Origin: Apostichopus japonicus
Lineage: Eukaryota; Echinodermata; Holothuroidea; Aspidochirotida; Stichopodidae
Length of the DNA stretch: 64,000 bases
Direction of reading: 5' to 3'
Assembly: GCF_037975245.1 (NCBI RefSeq)
Contig: NC_092580.1
Location: 14,733,001 to 14,797,000 of the forward strand
Part shown: positions 1-13,200 of the stretch, one piece after another
How the letters are laid out: every line of letters begins with the position of its first letter
How positions within the stretch are numbered: position 1 is the first letter of the stretch
Notes under the pieces: model-generated
Database searches by the model: none
The model's input: the letters and a program-made list of their open reading frames with translations, nothing else
Told to the model about the DNA's origin: nothing
Translations under genes and position numbers: made by a program

Positions 1-1094
1 TTGTTGGTGGAATCAACAACACCCCCCCCTCCCCAATGAAAATGAAAAAACAATCACTCGTGTAAGATGTGAAAAGATGCCTCCTTCCTTGGAGTAAATA
101 ATAAGTCTTCACTAATATACCTATAGTGTTATGGAGTTTTAATAAGCATGATGGCAAGCAAGTTACCCACCCACCAAACACAAGGACCTTCAGAGCAAAC
201 CCTCCGATGCCAATCACAGCTGCACTGCACATACAAATGAATTTAAATATGTGCCTGTACTTGGAGCAGATAGACTTAACTTGGGTCAAATGTACATCTA
301 GGTTCCAGCCCAAGGCTTGCTGTTCAGCATTTAAAATATGACAGAATGGATTTTGAACCTCCGCATGTTTACATTAGACCCTGTGCTCATTATCACACCC
401 CTGCCCCCCTCCCCCCCCCCATCAGGATCGCTAACTTGGAAGTTGAGGTTTGTTTATTTTTGGGGGAAAAGGCATGAAACTGTAGGCCATATGAGGTGCA
501 GCACTCTTTTAATATATAACATTATTGTGTCAAATTATGCGCATAACGAACAACAATGGAAATTAAAGTTCACCACTGATCCTAGGTCAACCCCAATTTG
601 TTTTTAGGTTACAAAGTGATCACTGAGAGTGGGGTAAGATCCTTTCTCTATCATAGTCTAAAACAGTGTTCAACTGTGGACTCTGATATGCATTTACAGT
701 ACAGATCGGACCCCACGCTTAGGGTCCAAGGCCCTGCTCGAGATCTAATGTAAACACGACTTTGATACTATGGTACAACATGCGTGATTTTGCACTTAAA
801 TTCATGGAATATCTTTGAGGTTTATCAGGATGAACTGCTTTAGTAGGCTTTGAACTCTTGCAATCATAGTCTGGCTGATATTTGGGAGGATAGATATCTT
901 GGTTCTATCATGTTGGTCATTATCAATGAGGTTACAAATCTCACTATAAACATATTAAAATTGTCATTTCAAACAAGAGGACCATCGATAAGTACCACAT
1001 GACAATTAAGCAGGCAACAAAGGCATTTTTAATTTACTTGATGACATTCAGGCCATCCTATTTTCCATTCTTTTCTCTCTTTGCAAGTACTCAC
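1..1094. other. Intron of the L1-family gene (incomplete), nothing further recognised
   Basis: Non-coding AT-rich sequence with C-runs at about 22-36 and 402-420. I searched the minus strand for the second half of FN3-4 (a Y.V.V.A.N..G pattern entered in phase 1) and did not find it. The two short plus-strand open frames here have no recognisable content. Confidence 0.6.
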
Positions 1095-1214
1095 ATGCTG
1101 CGATGGCTAGATGGTAACCAATATGGATTCCATTGACTAGGGCAGGTTTGTCCCAGGTAACCTCCAGACGATAGCTAGTACTCACCACCTTTTCTATCTT
1201 TACCTCAGATGGCA
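1095..1214 (-). CDS. L1-family exon: first half of FN3-4 (last exon in the window)
   Basis: About residues 929-969. VPSEVKIEKV then YRLEVTWDKPALVNGIHIGY is an FN3 start with core Trp and the NG...GY turn. Acceptor ACATTTTCAG, donor GTGAGT, exit phase 1. The remaining FN3-4 strands are not found in 1-1094, so the next exon lies beyond the left edge. Confidence 0.9.
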
Positions 1215-4200
1215 CTGAAAATGTAAAAGAGAAGAATGCTTTATATGATAATCTCAATACACCTACTGGGACTATTCATACATTTCATAAGGCAACTTCA
1301 AACTTAAATACATAACTTCCAGAAAGGATAACATTTTGACACAATCATATTTTATTCAACAACTATACAAAATCAAATTCACTAGTTTATTGTTCACTTT
1401 ATTTAAAATGAAGGAAGTCTCCATACATTTTGGCACACTAACATTTCATAAACATTTGGTAAAGAAAGATTCTCTAAATTGTGACCCTCCAAACTACTGT
1501 ATTGCCGGATATTTAAAGAGAAATTAAATTTAATAGAGAACAGTGGTGATATCTCAGTTACTTTAGTGCAAATGCCTTCAGAGTGGCAGTAAAGAATTGG
1601 TTCAATTGCTGTGATCAAAATTAGATATTTGACTTTTAAGATAAAAAGGACCAGGGGCCCAACCACCTTTTGTTCTGGGAGGGGGAGGGAGAGAATAATA
1701 TGTTTAGTAGTTCGAAGGAGGGGTCTAAGGAGAGGTTTTGTTTTGTACAATGATGCAAAATGGGGATTTTTTTTGTTGGCAAGCCCCTCCCCTCCCCCAG
1801 ATATAAATGTCTGTTTGGGACCAAGGTCATGACTCACGCTCGGACGTTAGCGATAATATTTAGTTCATCATAAAGGACAATTTTAGCAATTAATAGTATG
1901 CACACAAAATCACTATCAGTTCTATGCTACATTTACAACAGATTTTGATAAAGAAAATAGCTTTATAGCTGGGAAACAATTCTCAACACGTTATTATTAA
2001 CTGTTCTGAAATGGACATGAGTGTGATGACATGTAAGCTAGTAGTTAGTAAGAAGTATATTGTAGTTTAGAGCTGAAAACCCTATCATAAAGAGTCATTA
2101 AAAGGATATTTCTAACTTCAGATAATATTCCGGTTGATAATTTTTTGTGTATCTGAAACTTATCAAAGTTACTTTACTTGAAGTGAGTGAGTTTGGTTTC
2201 AACCATTTGTCAATTACCAGAATCTAGATCCTGTTTGTACTGAGTCATTAGGCTTTTAAAATACTATGTGGATCTTTTGGGAATATACCAACACAAAAAC
2301 AAAATGTGACTTTCAAGTTACATCATTAAATTATGAATTATGCATCATAATAACAGAAACTAAACTGTCAGGCCAAAACTATTAACCATTTCACAACTTG
2401 CCGGCACTTGGCAGTGAAGACACCGACTGCAGCAATCCATTTTTCAGAGCTCGTAATAATGTCAGTAACAAAAGATAAGGTGAGTTCATGATAACATGCC
2501 CAAATTTTACCCTTCCAAAAAAAAAAATTTTCTTCCCCTGAGATGCAACACAGCACAGCCGTATCAACATATGTAACAGCTGTGTAGCTGTTGGACTACA
2601 GTAGTTTAATTGTAATAGTGTGTGAATTTGTACAGACAGAGAAAATCAATAAGTTAGGACAAAAGTTATAACATGAATCATCTCTTTTTTGCTTATTTTT
2701 TAACAGTACCTCACTATATGATTTGTAGTTAAGTAAACTGAGAAATAATTTAACAGGAAAATACAGTTATATGGATTTTATCACAATGGATTTTTAGTTG
2801 TTATTACAGATTATACAAACAAAATGTTGTGGTCCTACTCAATACTCCCAGGACAACAGCGGGGAAAATAAGAACTTTTGGAATGAAATGTTGATCACAA
2901 GAAAGGGGGGGCACATTCATGGAATATCCCAGGAGAGTTTCTTTACACTTCACTGGTTTGAAAACAGACAAGTAGGCCAATATGTACATTTTTCTATCCT
3001 TAAAATGGGTTCAAGTTATATATCAAATTCTATCCTTAAAATGGGTTCAAGTTATATATCAAACAGACTGCCTGTTATACCCGTAGAGGTCCTAAATTAC
3101 CATTTGAGGGTTGTCACAAAAGAGGGGAAGAAAAAATATTCAGAAGAAAGAAGAAAGAAATTGCTGATATTCTTTGAAGAACAAGAAAAGCAAGAGGTTT
3201 TGAGATTCCTTGGCATCTAAATATTACTGTAGGTTCATTGTGTACACTTGGTTCCGACCTTTTATGAATATTAATGTAGCATCAACACAAATGTTGTTCC
3301 TTGCTATCAGCTCAAGTTTGATGAACAAATTGATATTTTAAAGAATTTGCTTTAAGCTCTACCACTCATTAATATTCATGCCCCCTCATTAATAATATTG
3401 GGGTAGAATTCCGACTTGCAGCTGGAAGGTTAGGGGTTCGACTCCTGGCCGGGTCATACTGAAGATTTGTTGAAAATCACTCTAAGCCCTGCCCACTCAT
3501 TAATATTCATGATATTAGCACCAAAATATATAGGGATCGTCTACTCATGATGGGTAACCTATGTACCAAGAATGAGATCAATCCACCTTGGGATTGCTGA
3601 GAAAACCTAATTTCAAGCTTTTTTGCGAAAAACAACACTTAGCCCCGCCCCTCATGAATAATAATGAGACTGGACAAACTGTCACCATATTCATATAGAG
3701 GACTTTCCTCTTGTACCACCAAACCAAGTTCCATGAAAATTGAACTTACGTTGCGAAGATATTGACATTTGTTGAAAATCACTCTAAGCCCCGCCCACTC
3801 ATTAATATTCATGATATTAGCACCAAAATAAATAGGGATTGTCTACTCATGATGGGTAACCTATGTACCAAGAATGAGATCAATCTACCTTGGGATTGCT
3901 GAGAAAACCTAATTTCAAGCTTTTTTGCGAAAAACAACACTTAGCCCCGCCCCTCATCAATAATAAAGAGATTGGACAAACTGTCACCATATTCATATAG
4001 AGGACTTTCCTCTTGTACCACCAAACCAAGTTCCATGAAAATTGAACTTACGGTTGCGAAGATATTGACATTTGTTGAAAATCACTCTAAGCCCCGCCCA
4101 CTCATTAATATTCATGATATTAGCACCAAAATAAATAGGGATCGTCTACTCATGATGGGTAACCTATGTACCAAGAATGAGATCAATCTACCTTGGGATT

Positions 4201-7200
4201 GCTGAGAAAACCTAATTTCAAGCTTGGCGTCACACACACACAGACATACACACACACACATACACACGCAGTCATGACCGCATAGATTCCTACGGCTAAC
4301 GCCAAGGAATCAAAAACTGACAAAATGATATATTGATTGTCAATTACTACAAAAGTAGTAAAAATATGACCTTTTTTTGCAACTGAGCATCCTTATTGAA
4401 GAGTACCTCAAAGGGGAGGGGATACTTCCTCCAACTAAACCACCTTCCCCAAGCCACAACATCCCATGCCACTGGAGGGTTGCCAAGATGATGATGGAGT
4501 CACCATGCAAACAAAGAGAGGCTTCAAAACCAGGTTGTTATAACGATCATCACATAATAATCATCACAAACTTGGAATGGGTACGTAGACCATGTTGCCC
4601 GATAAATTGGCTAAATAATACACCGTTACTGAGAAAGTGCTGAGTGATTGCCACAAAGGTTTCTTTGTGCACCACACAAATTTACACAATAAAATTGACA
4701 ATACACCAACCAGGCTATTTTAGAGTTAATAAGTCCAGAATAATTTACTACCATGCTGTCCTGATGCTTTACAAAGCTTGTAGAATTAAATACAACATAA
4801 CACACAAGCAGGGTTATACAAATCCTACCTTTCAGTTTGTCTTCTGTTTGGCTGAACTTTTCTGGAATGCCATGTCGGATAGATGGGGACAAACACCACT
4901 CCGATTGAGTCTATTCCCCAACCTCCCCCCGCCCCTCCCCCCGCCCCTCCCCCCCCCTGGCTAACCTACTACTTTGCATTCTTTTCATCAAAATAATCAC
5001 ATAAATACTCATAACAAGACAAGAATAGTTGTTTTACCTCCTTCTTCCGTTGTTACCGTCTGTGCTTGGGACCTTGGGCCCTCTGCAAAGCCGTTCTCTA
5101 AGGCGACGGCGATCTCGTATGTTGTGAAGGCCTGGAGGTCGCCGAGAACGCACGATGTCTCATCTGGAGAACACTTCATGACCTCTTCGCTGCCTTGTGC
5201 ATTCGACATGGTGTAATATATCTACGAGAGAAATTTAGAAATAGATACCGCTATAAATGTCTTCAGGTTTTCACTATTTTTATAACACATACAGTAATAC
5301 TGAAAACATTCCAATTGCAAATGCCAATTAATTGGCATAAATATATTTACAGTGGTCAGTTTCAAAAAACTCAATTTTGAAGAATGAATATCTCATGATC
5401 TGACAAAAGTGATGTGCGATGACCTGGTGCGCTTTTGAGGGTGAATGCTGTTGCAATTACCGACCCGTGGAAACAAAAAAATGTTAGTTTTTTTTTTATT
5501 TCTTCTAACGGGATAACAACAAGATGGTTTAATAAGTTAAGAAACAGTGCAATGTAAAATTGTTAAATTACACTAAATGCAGTGCGGCCATAATATCCTT
5601 TCTCCGAAATTGGATTAAACACTTCAAAATATCCAAATAATACATTAACTATGTCTTCACAAAATCCAGATATTTTAAGTCTCAATAGAGACTCTCTTGC
5701 TGAGAATTTCGGAAAACAAACTTCCGATAGCAGATTCAATGTTTCTTATTCTAAATGCACTCTGACCAGGTGCGTTGAATCGAGAAAAGCTGTCGCAATC
5801 GAAAGAAAGAAATTTCATTTTCTGTTGACCTCATGGTGCAAACGATTTACCCTAAAATCACTGTGACCGCCCATATCACCATGTTCATTACACAAAAGTA
5901 ACCTAAATATACTCGTAATGTCCACTTTTTTTACCCAATTCCACGGAGGAAAACAGGAGCTACTGTATTTGCTAGCTACCACTTTAACTGACATAATGGC
6001 AAATATGTAGGAATGAAGTGACTATTCTGCAATTATGCAAAAATAGCTGATAATCACTAATTCAAGAAATCCCTGATCATGCATGCTTTGCAATGGCTCT
6101 TTACTTCAAAATGCTGCTAAAACCCACAGAAATCTTCTGTGTATAGAACTTTGCTTCCTTCTCAGATAACAATTAAATGTGCAAAGTTTCTGTGGCTATA
6201 TCTGCGAGTTTGGGAAGCAACTTTTTCAGGTCACGGAAACTGATGCCATACGTGCACCAACAAAATTTCAAAATTCTATGGTTCAAAGTGGAAAAAGCTG
6301 CTCTACACAATCACATACATACTAATTTTGCAGTCATTTTGCCAGCTTTGTTCCACACTTTGTTAAACGACACCAGATAAATTATATCCCAACTTCCCAA
6401 TATTTCTGTCATCTGTATTTGATGCGGTTCAAAGTGTTACATGATGAAGCCTGATTATTTCTCAATGTATCAATGTCGTTTGACAGTATCGCCTAACTTC
6501 CACAGTGAACTATGATACATTCCTTTGTTACGAGGATCGGTCTGGGACGGCAGGATTAATACACCCTGGTATGCTAAATCGAGGGCCATCAACACTTCAT
6601 AGAGTAGTAAGATTGACTAGTATTAGTTCAATAAGATACTCCCCCAGCAGATTTATTCGTGAAAAGGTTATACCGACGGTCGCGACATTGGTTGACACTC
6701 TTCGACGACGTCGCCTACGAATGCGAGCATACCGTCCTAATGTCAATGTTTCCACCGGGACATCATCATACTCTACATAATTGAAGATAATCTGTCTCCA
6801 GTTTTATCCATCATCCCACAAGCCGGCCTCTTCCTAACTGTAAAAACAGCAACTGCAACCTTTTATCCTTCTACATAACACAGGGGGCATGTGGCTTTAA
6901 TGACATCTCTCTAGGCAACGTATAACAGCTAAACATGCCTTTATGAAATGAGTAGTAACGTTCACAACGTGATACTGTACACGTGTCTATCAAAAGTTTG
7001 AATATTTACAAAAGTTGAAAATTGAACCCTCTGGGTATACTTTTAACAGAATTTAGCTGTTTTTTTTCTCTCACGAAAATGTATTTGTGGATATATGAAG
7101 ATACATGTATCAATTTTAGCTGTCTAGGTATACACATACAGTATTATACATATCCAATGCCTACCATGTATGCCGTCATACAGTACTTGTGCCAAGTGGG

Positions 7201-10200
7201 GTCTATAATAATATCAGGAGGCTACCATAAATTAGAACACTTTTAAGTTCAGCTTTCTTTTATGTAGATATTTTTTCCCCTCCTTTTTCAAGAAACTGTC
7301 AAGGGCACTACAGACTTGTTCACTACACGATTCGCTGCTCCTTCACAAATGACAGTAAATTATTTTCCAATTTTCACAAACTTGATCCGGACCGACTTAA
7401 TATCTGACCACATACTGAACTCGATTTTTCCTAGTTCCAAAGAAACCACAGATGTTTTAAAAATCACCAGCTTCTAAACTCATGCAGTACATTATCTGAT
7501 AATCTTATTATCTACAGCTGTGTAGCTAACCTACAGCAAAAACCATTAACTTTGTAATTCTTCACTGTGCATTCATTAAACCCCAAAGATTTGTCAAACC
7601 AGGGAGCTGCTAGCAGCTCCCTGGTCAAACGAAATATAATAAACACTGTCATGATTACACTATCGATGTAAACTTGATGATCTTTTTCATCTTTTTTCAG
7701 TTTTCATCGCAATGTCAACTAAACCATGACTAATGGGATAGACAGCTGTGCTTGGACAAAAACGGAAAAGAAAAAAGAAATTAATAATTTTCAGGCCGTT
7801 ACGGATCGTCATGGATACCATATTTTTCATCAACAATGAACAATTAAAAGACTAGCAAATTTGGTATCTGAATATCGATCAAGAAATTGTGGTGATTATT
7901 TTAATAGATGTCAATGGTATTTGCCTGAACTGCTAATTATGTTGAAACATTAATGGACAAGTATGTCAGGTGACTATGATCATGTACTTCTTCCACGTGA
8001 GAAGTGATATCAACACTTTAAAATTTAGCTTGTACAACCTACAGGCATATCAAAGTTCAGTTTCCTATGATGCAACAGTAGTATACAGAAACCTTCTATT
8101 TCCACAATCAAACAAAAGTGTCTTTTTCTTGGGACATCATAATTCTGCCTTCCATATTTCTTTTCTGGATCAGACTGCCAAGTTCACCTTATTAAACACA
8201 ACTCAGTATATAACAGATAAACTTACTTACACACATCAACATCATAACAGTGATCAGGACAGAGGGAGATTTACTATTACAGTACTTACAGTATCAGTAG
8301 TATTACAGTACATATTATTACAGATTTAGTATACAGTATTACAGATCTATCTTTGTCATGAGGATGTAGGTGGCTGCCATTTTGTCTGATATGGGCAGGC
8401 CTAGATGTAATCATGCCACCTCAGACTCAAACCCTTTCCCTTTCAATCACCTTGACACAACTCAGATATCGATATATATACTAAACCTGTACAGCACACA
8501 CATCGAATCATCATGACATTGACAGGAGAGAGGAAGATGTACTTAAGGCTTTACAATTACAGCTATATCATGAGAATGTAGGAGGCTGCCATTTTGGCCA
8601 ATATAGGCCTACTGTATGTATAATCATGCTCAAAATCTTTGACTCTTTTCCCTCCATCAGTGGTATTTTCAATTTGAAAGTTGTGTATTTCAAATACCAT
8701 TGTCAACTCAAAGGTTTCAATACCTGTATATGATTAGGCTGAAAGTATTTTAATCAATTCCACATTTTTCACCTATCTTACACTTTGTCATATTGGGCAT
8801 ACAGTAATAATCACATGTACAAAGAGAAATGCACAATAATATATAATATTTGTGTCATTTACTCCACTAGAGGATATGAAACTGAATTAGTAATGCTACA
8901 ACACCACACCATCATGGGATCAAAGTATCACATAACAAAATAATAAACTATGTATTGAAACTGTCTTTAAATTTCCTTCCAATGAGAACGCAACGTGTGG
9001 CAATTGCCTCATGTGTAAGAATCACCAATGCAAGTCATGTGTACCCTTGGGAACCAGATTCATTTTCTAGCACAATTTACAATGTTTGAGTAGCGGAATT
9101 AATTCACACTATTCAGTACAAAGGGAAGGCTTGACCTGGTGTGAAGGCTATGACCCATTTTCATTGTATATAAAGCTCTGTACAAACAGAAAGTATAACG
9201 TGCAGGGTTATTCCCTTTATATTTTATCTGCCTTTTGCACTATTACCTTTTCTTAATTCAGGTTAAGAGACATTGAATGTTTTAGAGTACTTGGTACATC
9301 AGAAGTGGATATCAGTATATGCATGTACCTTCCCTCCACACAATTGTGACATGAATCTTAAAGCCACAAATAGATTGCAGCCATGGAAACACTGAAGAGA
9401 ATGCTGAGTATCGTATTGAGCACCTTTCTGGCACAATTTTCATAATTTCGATCAAATTGCTAAATCATCCTGCCTGATACTATAAAATTTTGTGACAACG
9501 CACATCATTTAATCAAATTTCATTCACATGATAAAGGAAGAGTGATATTTGGTAATTTAATTTTTGTCATGTACTTAATAATAATATGAAATAGGACAAA
9601 ATTCTCACTGTCATATGGAATTATGCATTTACACTTCACACCAGTTTTCTTCCACGACTGCATGGTGACAAAAATCTAGAAATGTGTGTCTTAGTTTTAC
9701 CAAACAATGTTTACCTTTTGGGTAATACTCTGTATGCTCAGTGACAGTGGTAATGATTATACTAGTGTAATGAGTTACATTATGATAAGCTATGGACAGG
9801 GAAACCAATTTTAAGAAGGATCTGAGTCTTGGCGAGTTATCTTTCTTAATTGCTTTTTATCGTTATTTGTAAACTGTGTCACTTAATTCTTGTCTAAATG
9901 TGGTGCTGCAGCCGAATGAATAAAGGTGGTGGTATATGAAACAATGAGACTTAGCAATCGCGAGGTTCGATCCCTGGCCGGGTCATAGTAAGGTGGGTTT
10001 TTCATCCAAGAGCAATCTACAATTTATCCATCTGAAATGACTTTCTAACTTGAAAAGATTCCCAATTAAAAGATTCCTCTTAAAAGTGTTGAATTGGAAG
10101 CCACCCGACGTGCAAGTTGTAATCCATAAACCCTTGCTGGTTCCTCTCACATTTATGGTCGCTTAAGCGTCGTAAATATAACGGCCACATTATGTACCCA

Positions 10201-13200
10201 TTGAAGGACCAAAACCTCTGTTGAGCTTCACTCTTGGTTAGCTCCCACTTGATAAACAAAATAAACATTGATATTATTGCTCTTGTTTGGGAGCAAAGGT
10301 TAGTTTTTGTCAACACAGGGCAACATCTCTTCTATCTTGGTATAAGTGAATTTACTACACTTTAGGACAATAGAGATCAATGCATGAAAGACCTTGTAAA
10401 CACAGTAAGTCTCAAATCAGAGCAAGCATTAAGTTGACTATATAATAAACGTCAGGCATGTACACCTAGTTTGTTCAATTTGTCACACTCTTAAAAGCGT
10501 CGTCCGTCTGTCAGAGAAAGAAAGCACTCGGCAATTAATAACCTAAGAGGATAAAATTGGTCTTTTCCTGATACCCCTGAGCCGTTTGCGCAATAACCTA
10601 CTCTGAGAACTCTCCCCACTGCAAGGCGGTTCTCTTTCTTGTTTCCACTCGACCGAACCAGAAATATGTACAGTATCATATCATGTACTCTTAGATAAAG
10701 TCATGACACATATTTCACACATGTCATAACTTAATTACCTACACTAACTAATGATAAACGGTATTAAACGCATTTATACAGGTCTACGCAGTTTTATATA
10801 TAGCTGCTAATAACAACAATATTGTGAACTCTTTTTTATGAATTTCACACTTTGAAACTGAATACAATGCACATATTACTCCTTTATATGTTACTTTAAC
10901 TCCTATGCTTATGGGATGCACAATAATGTGATAACCTAATTTTTCTTTGCAGCTACCCAGCGGCAAAAAATATCGATGCACTGGATCAACAGAACCTCAT
11001 CCGTTAAAAGGTATCAAGGAAAACAACCTTTGGAAGATAGCTCGTTGTAACGATCTCAACACGGGCAATATAAGTAATGAGATCTGAGCTGTACAGTAGC
11101 ATTAATGAAAAATACAGCAAGAACACCACATACAATAAATCTATGTGTATGAGTTACTTAAATGAAGTCTCCACTGCCTAACTGAAAGTATATAATTGAA
11201 GGCCATATTTCATCCAAGTTTATATGCTAACAAGAAAATTTCTTTAGTTACATATTTTGAGCATCACGTCCGCCAACTAATTTCTTCGCAGCAAACGTTG
11301 TATGTGGTGGAGTGGTCGGAAGGTGGGATATTAGGGTAGGGGGTATGGCATCATTACATTAAAGGTAACTTTGACACATATAATGTAAGCAACAGAAGAG
11401 GTAATAGTCCACCATGTCCGATAATGACCCAGTCAGATTGAGAGAAACTATTGATGTAATTTAGAGTACAGCACTGATATTTTTACCATCAGATCACACT
11501 TGAACAATTAAGGCATATTAAATGCTCCACATAAAGTACTGCTAACTTTGTTTTTTCGTCCCATCAAGAAGATGCGGACAGCGTATGAAATCAAGTCAGG
11601 ATGATCATATTACGATAAAACTAAGAATTAACTATACCAAAAACAACTAAATTATTCAATCCCAAAAGATGCCTGAATTATTGCCATAAATGTCAAGAAC
11701 GCTGAGATGATTATACCAGAAATTGCTGCAAATAAGGCTAGAAATAGTGACCTAAGAACATAACCTACACTCTCAACCAATTATTGCAACTTTAAAATTT
11801 CCTAGAAGGAATTCACATGTATTACGCCTCTCCTCTCGAGCTGTCTTTTTCTACAGAGATTGAAAATAATCCAACCTTGGCAAACAAAGCAAGCTGAAAA
11901 GATGGTTGAATGACATACTGTATATCATGAAATCCATTTTAAGTATAAATTAGCAATCTCTCCCTAGCTGACACCCTTGCCCATATTCTCACTCTTATAG
12001 ACTTTTACAACACAAATACACATCACAGGGCAAAGTGCTTTCTTGATTCCATCCTCCTGTCTCTCTTATCCTCCCCTGCCTCTCAGACAATCGGTATTTA
12101 TCTGCCTTCATCATTTATACGTCCATCTATCTACAGTATTTACAGCTAGGGTAATTTCAAGCTGGTGTTATATCTCTCGGTACCTCCAAGCTACACCCAA
12201 AACAGCTGTTAGTAATTTGATAAACAGGAAACCAAGTCTTCATCTAAACTCGTGAAATATATCAGCCAGCCATTTGACATTATCCTTGCTTCGTCAACAA
12301 ATCCATCTTTTTTTTTTCTTTTCTGTTTTACCTTTTTCTATTTATCTATTTCACTCCTTCATTAACCAGTAAGTTTCTGCTTCCATTTTCTCTTTTTTGT
12401 TTTTCCTCTCTCTCTCTCTTGTTGACGAGTTATGGAGAGGAGATTGCCACCGTTTTTATCCTAGAGTGAATGAGGTATCAAATTATCCCGACTCCCTTCC
12501 ATCGCTGTTTTTATGACCTTCTCAAATGAATGCCTATGTCACTCCTTCACACGTCAACTCATATGCTTAAGACCAGCCAAATGGAGGATGACTGGCGTTT
12601 ACAACGGCATATAAACATCGGCGTTAAAAGAAGTACAAGGGCCAACGTTTCCCCAGTCTGTTACCATCAATTCTTGTGGAATGCCTATCGGTTGCGTAGA
12701 AGTCAGCTACAGTATAATACGCAAAGAAAGATCCCAGGATAGGATTAAAACAGTCCCTCTGATAATAAAAGCGTAGAGTACAGAATTGTTTTTTTTCATT
12801 CTGTACAGTCTTCATTCTTAAAAGTGTGCCTCCTTTTGTTTAAACTTATTTTGAAATCAGTGATTAAACTTAGCCTAGCTTTAATTTTACTTTTAAATAG
12901 CTTCTTCAAGCAACTGGCTAAACATTAGTTTATTACTAAAATGACCATACATTCAGCATACTGATTAACTGTACAATCAGCTGACTGATGTGACACATAC
13001 TGTACAGCCACATAATGATCTGCATACAAAGTTTATGAAATATTTTCTTCTTGCTCCAGCAGGGTGAGCTAACCTCTACCAGTTATTCACCGTATTATAG
13101 AACTTACAGTATATGCAAACTGTTTTAGCCCTTGTACATCTTTCTAAAGGTAGAGTTAACTTTCACAAAATATGTTATTCAGCTGTGACTTACAAGCAAA

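Larger units (their letters stand above)
1215..5037. other. Intron between FN3-3 and FN3-4 exons, repeat-rich
   Basis: 3.8 kb intron. It holds a 36-bp tandem duplication (2992-3063), the tRNA-like head and 302-bp tandem array described separately (3403-4311), and a C-rich tract at 4923-4958. An unassigned G/C-rich block at 1645-1835, with long purine and pyrimidine runs, may be an old repeat. Confidence 0.8.

Noticed and set aside
1403-1837. 144-codon minus-strand open frame
   Set aside because: No domain, overlaps G/C-rich purine and pyrimidine runs, and lies in the intron between FN3 exons; no splice-phase continuity with the L1-family gene.
3466-4226. Regular repeats considered as a CRISPR array
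   Set aside because: Units are 302 bp, contiguous and without unique spacers, in a eukaryotic intron.
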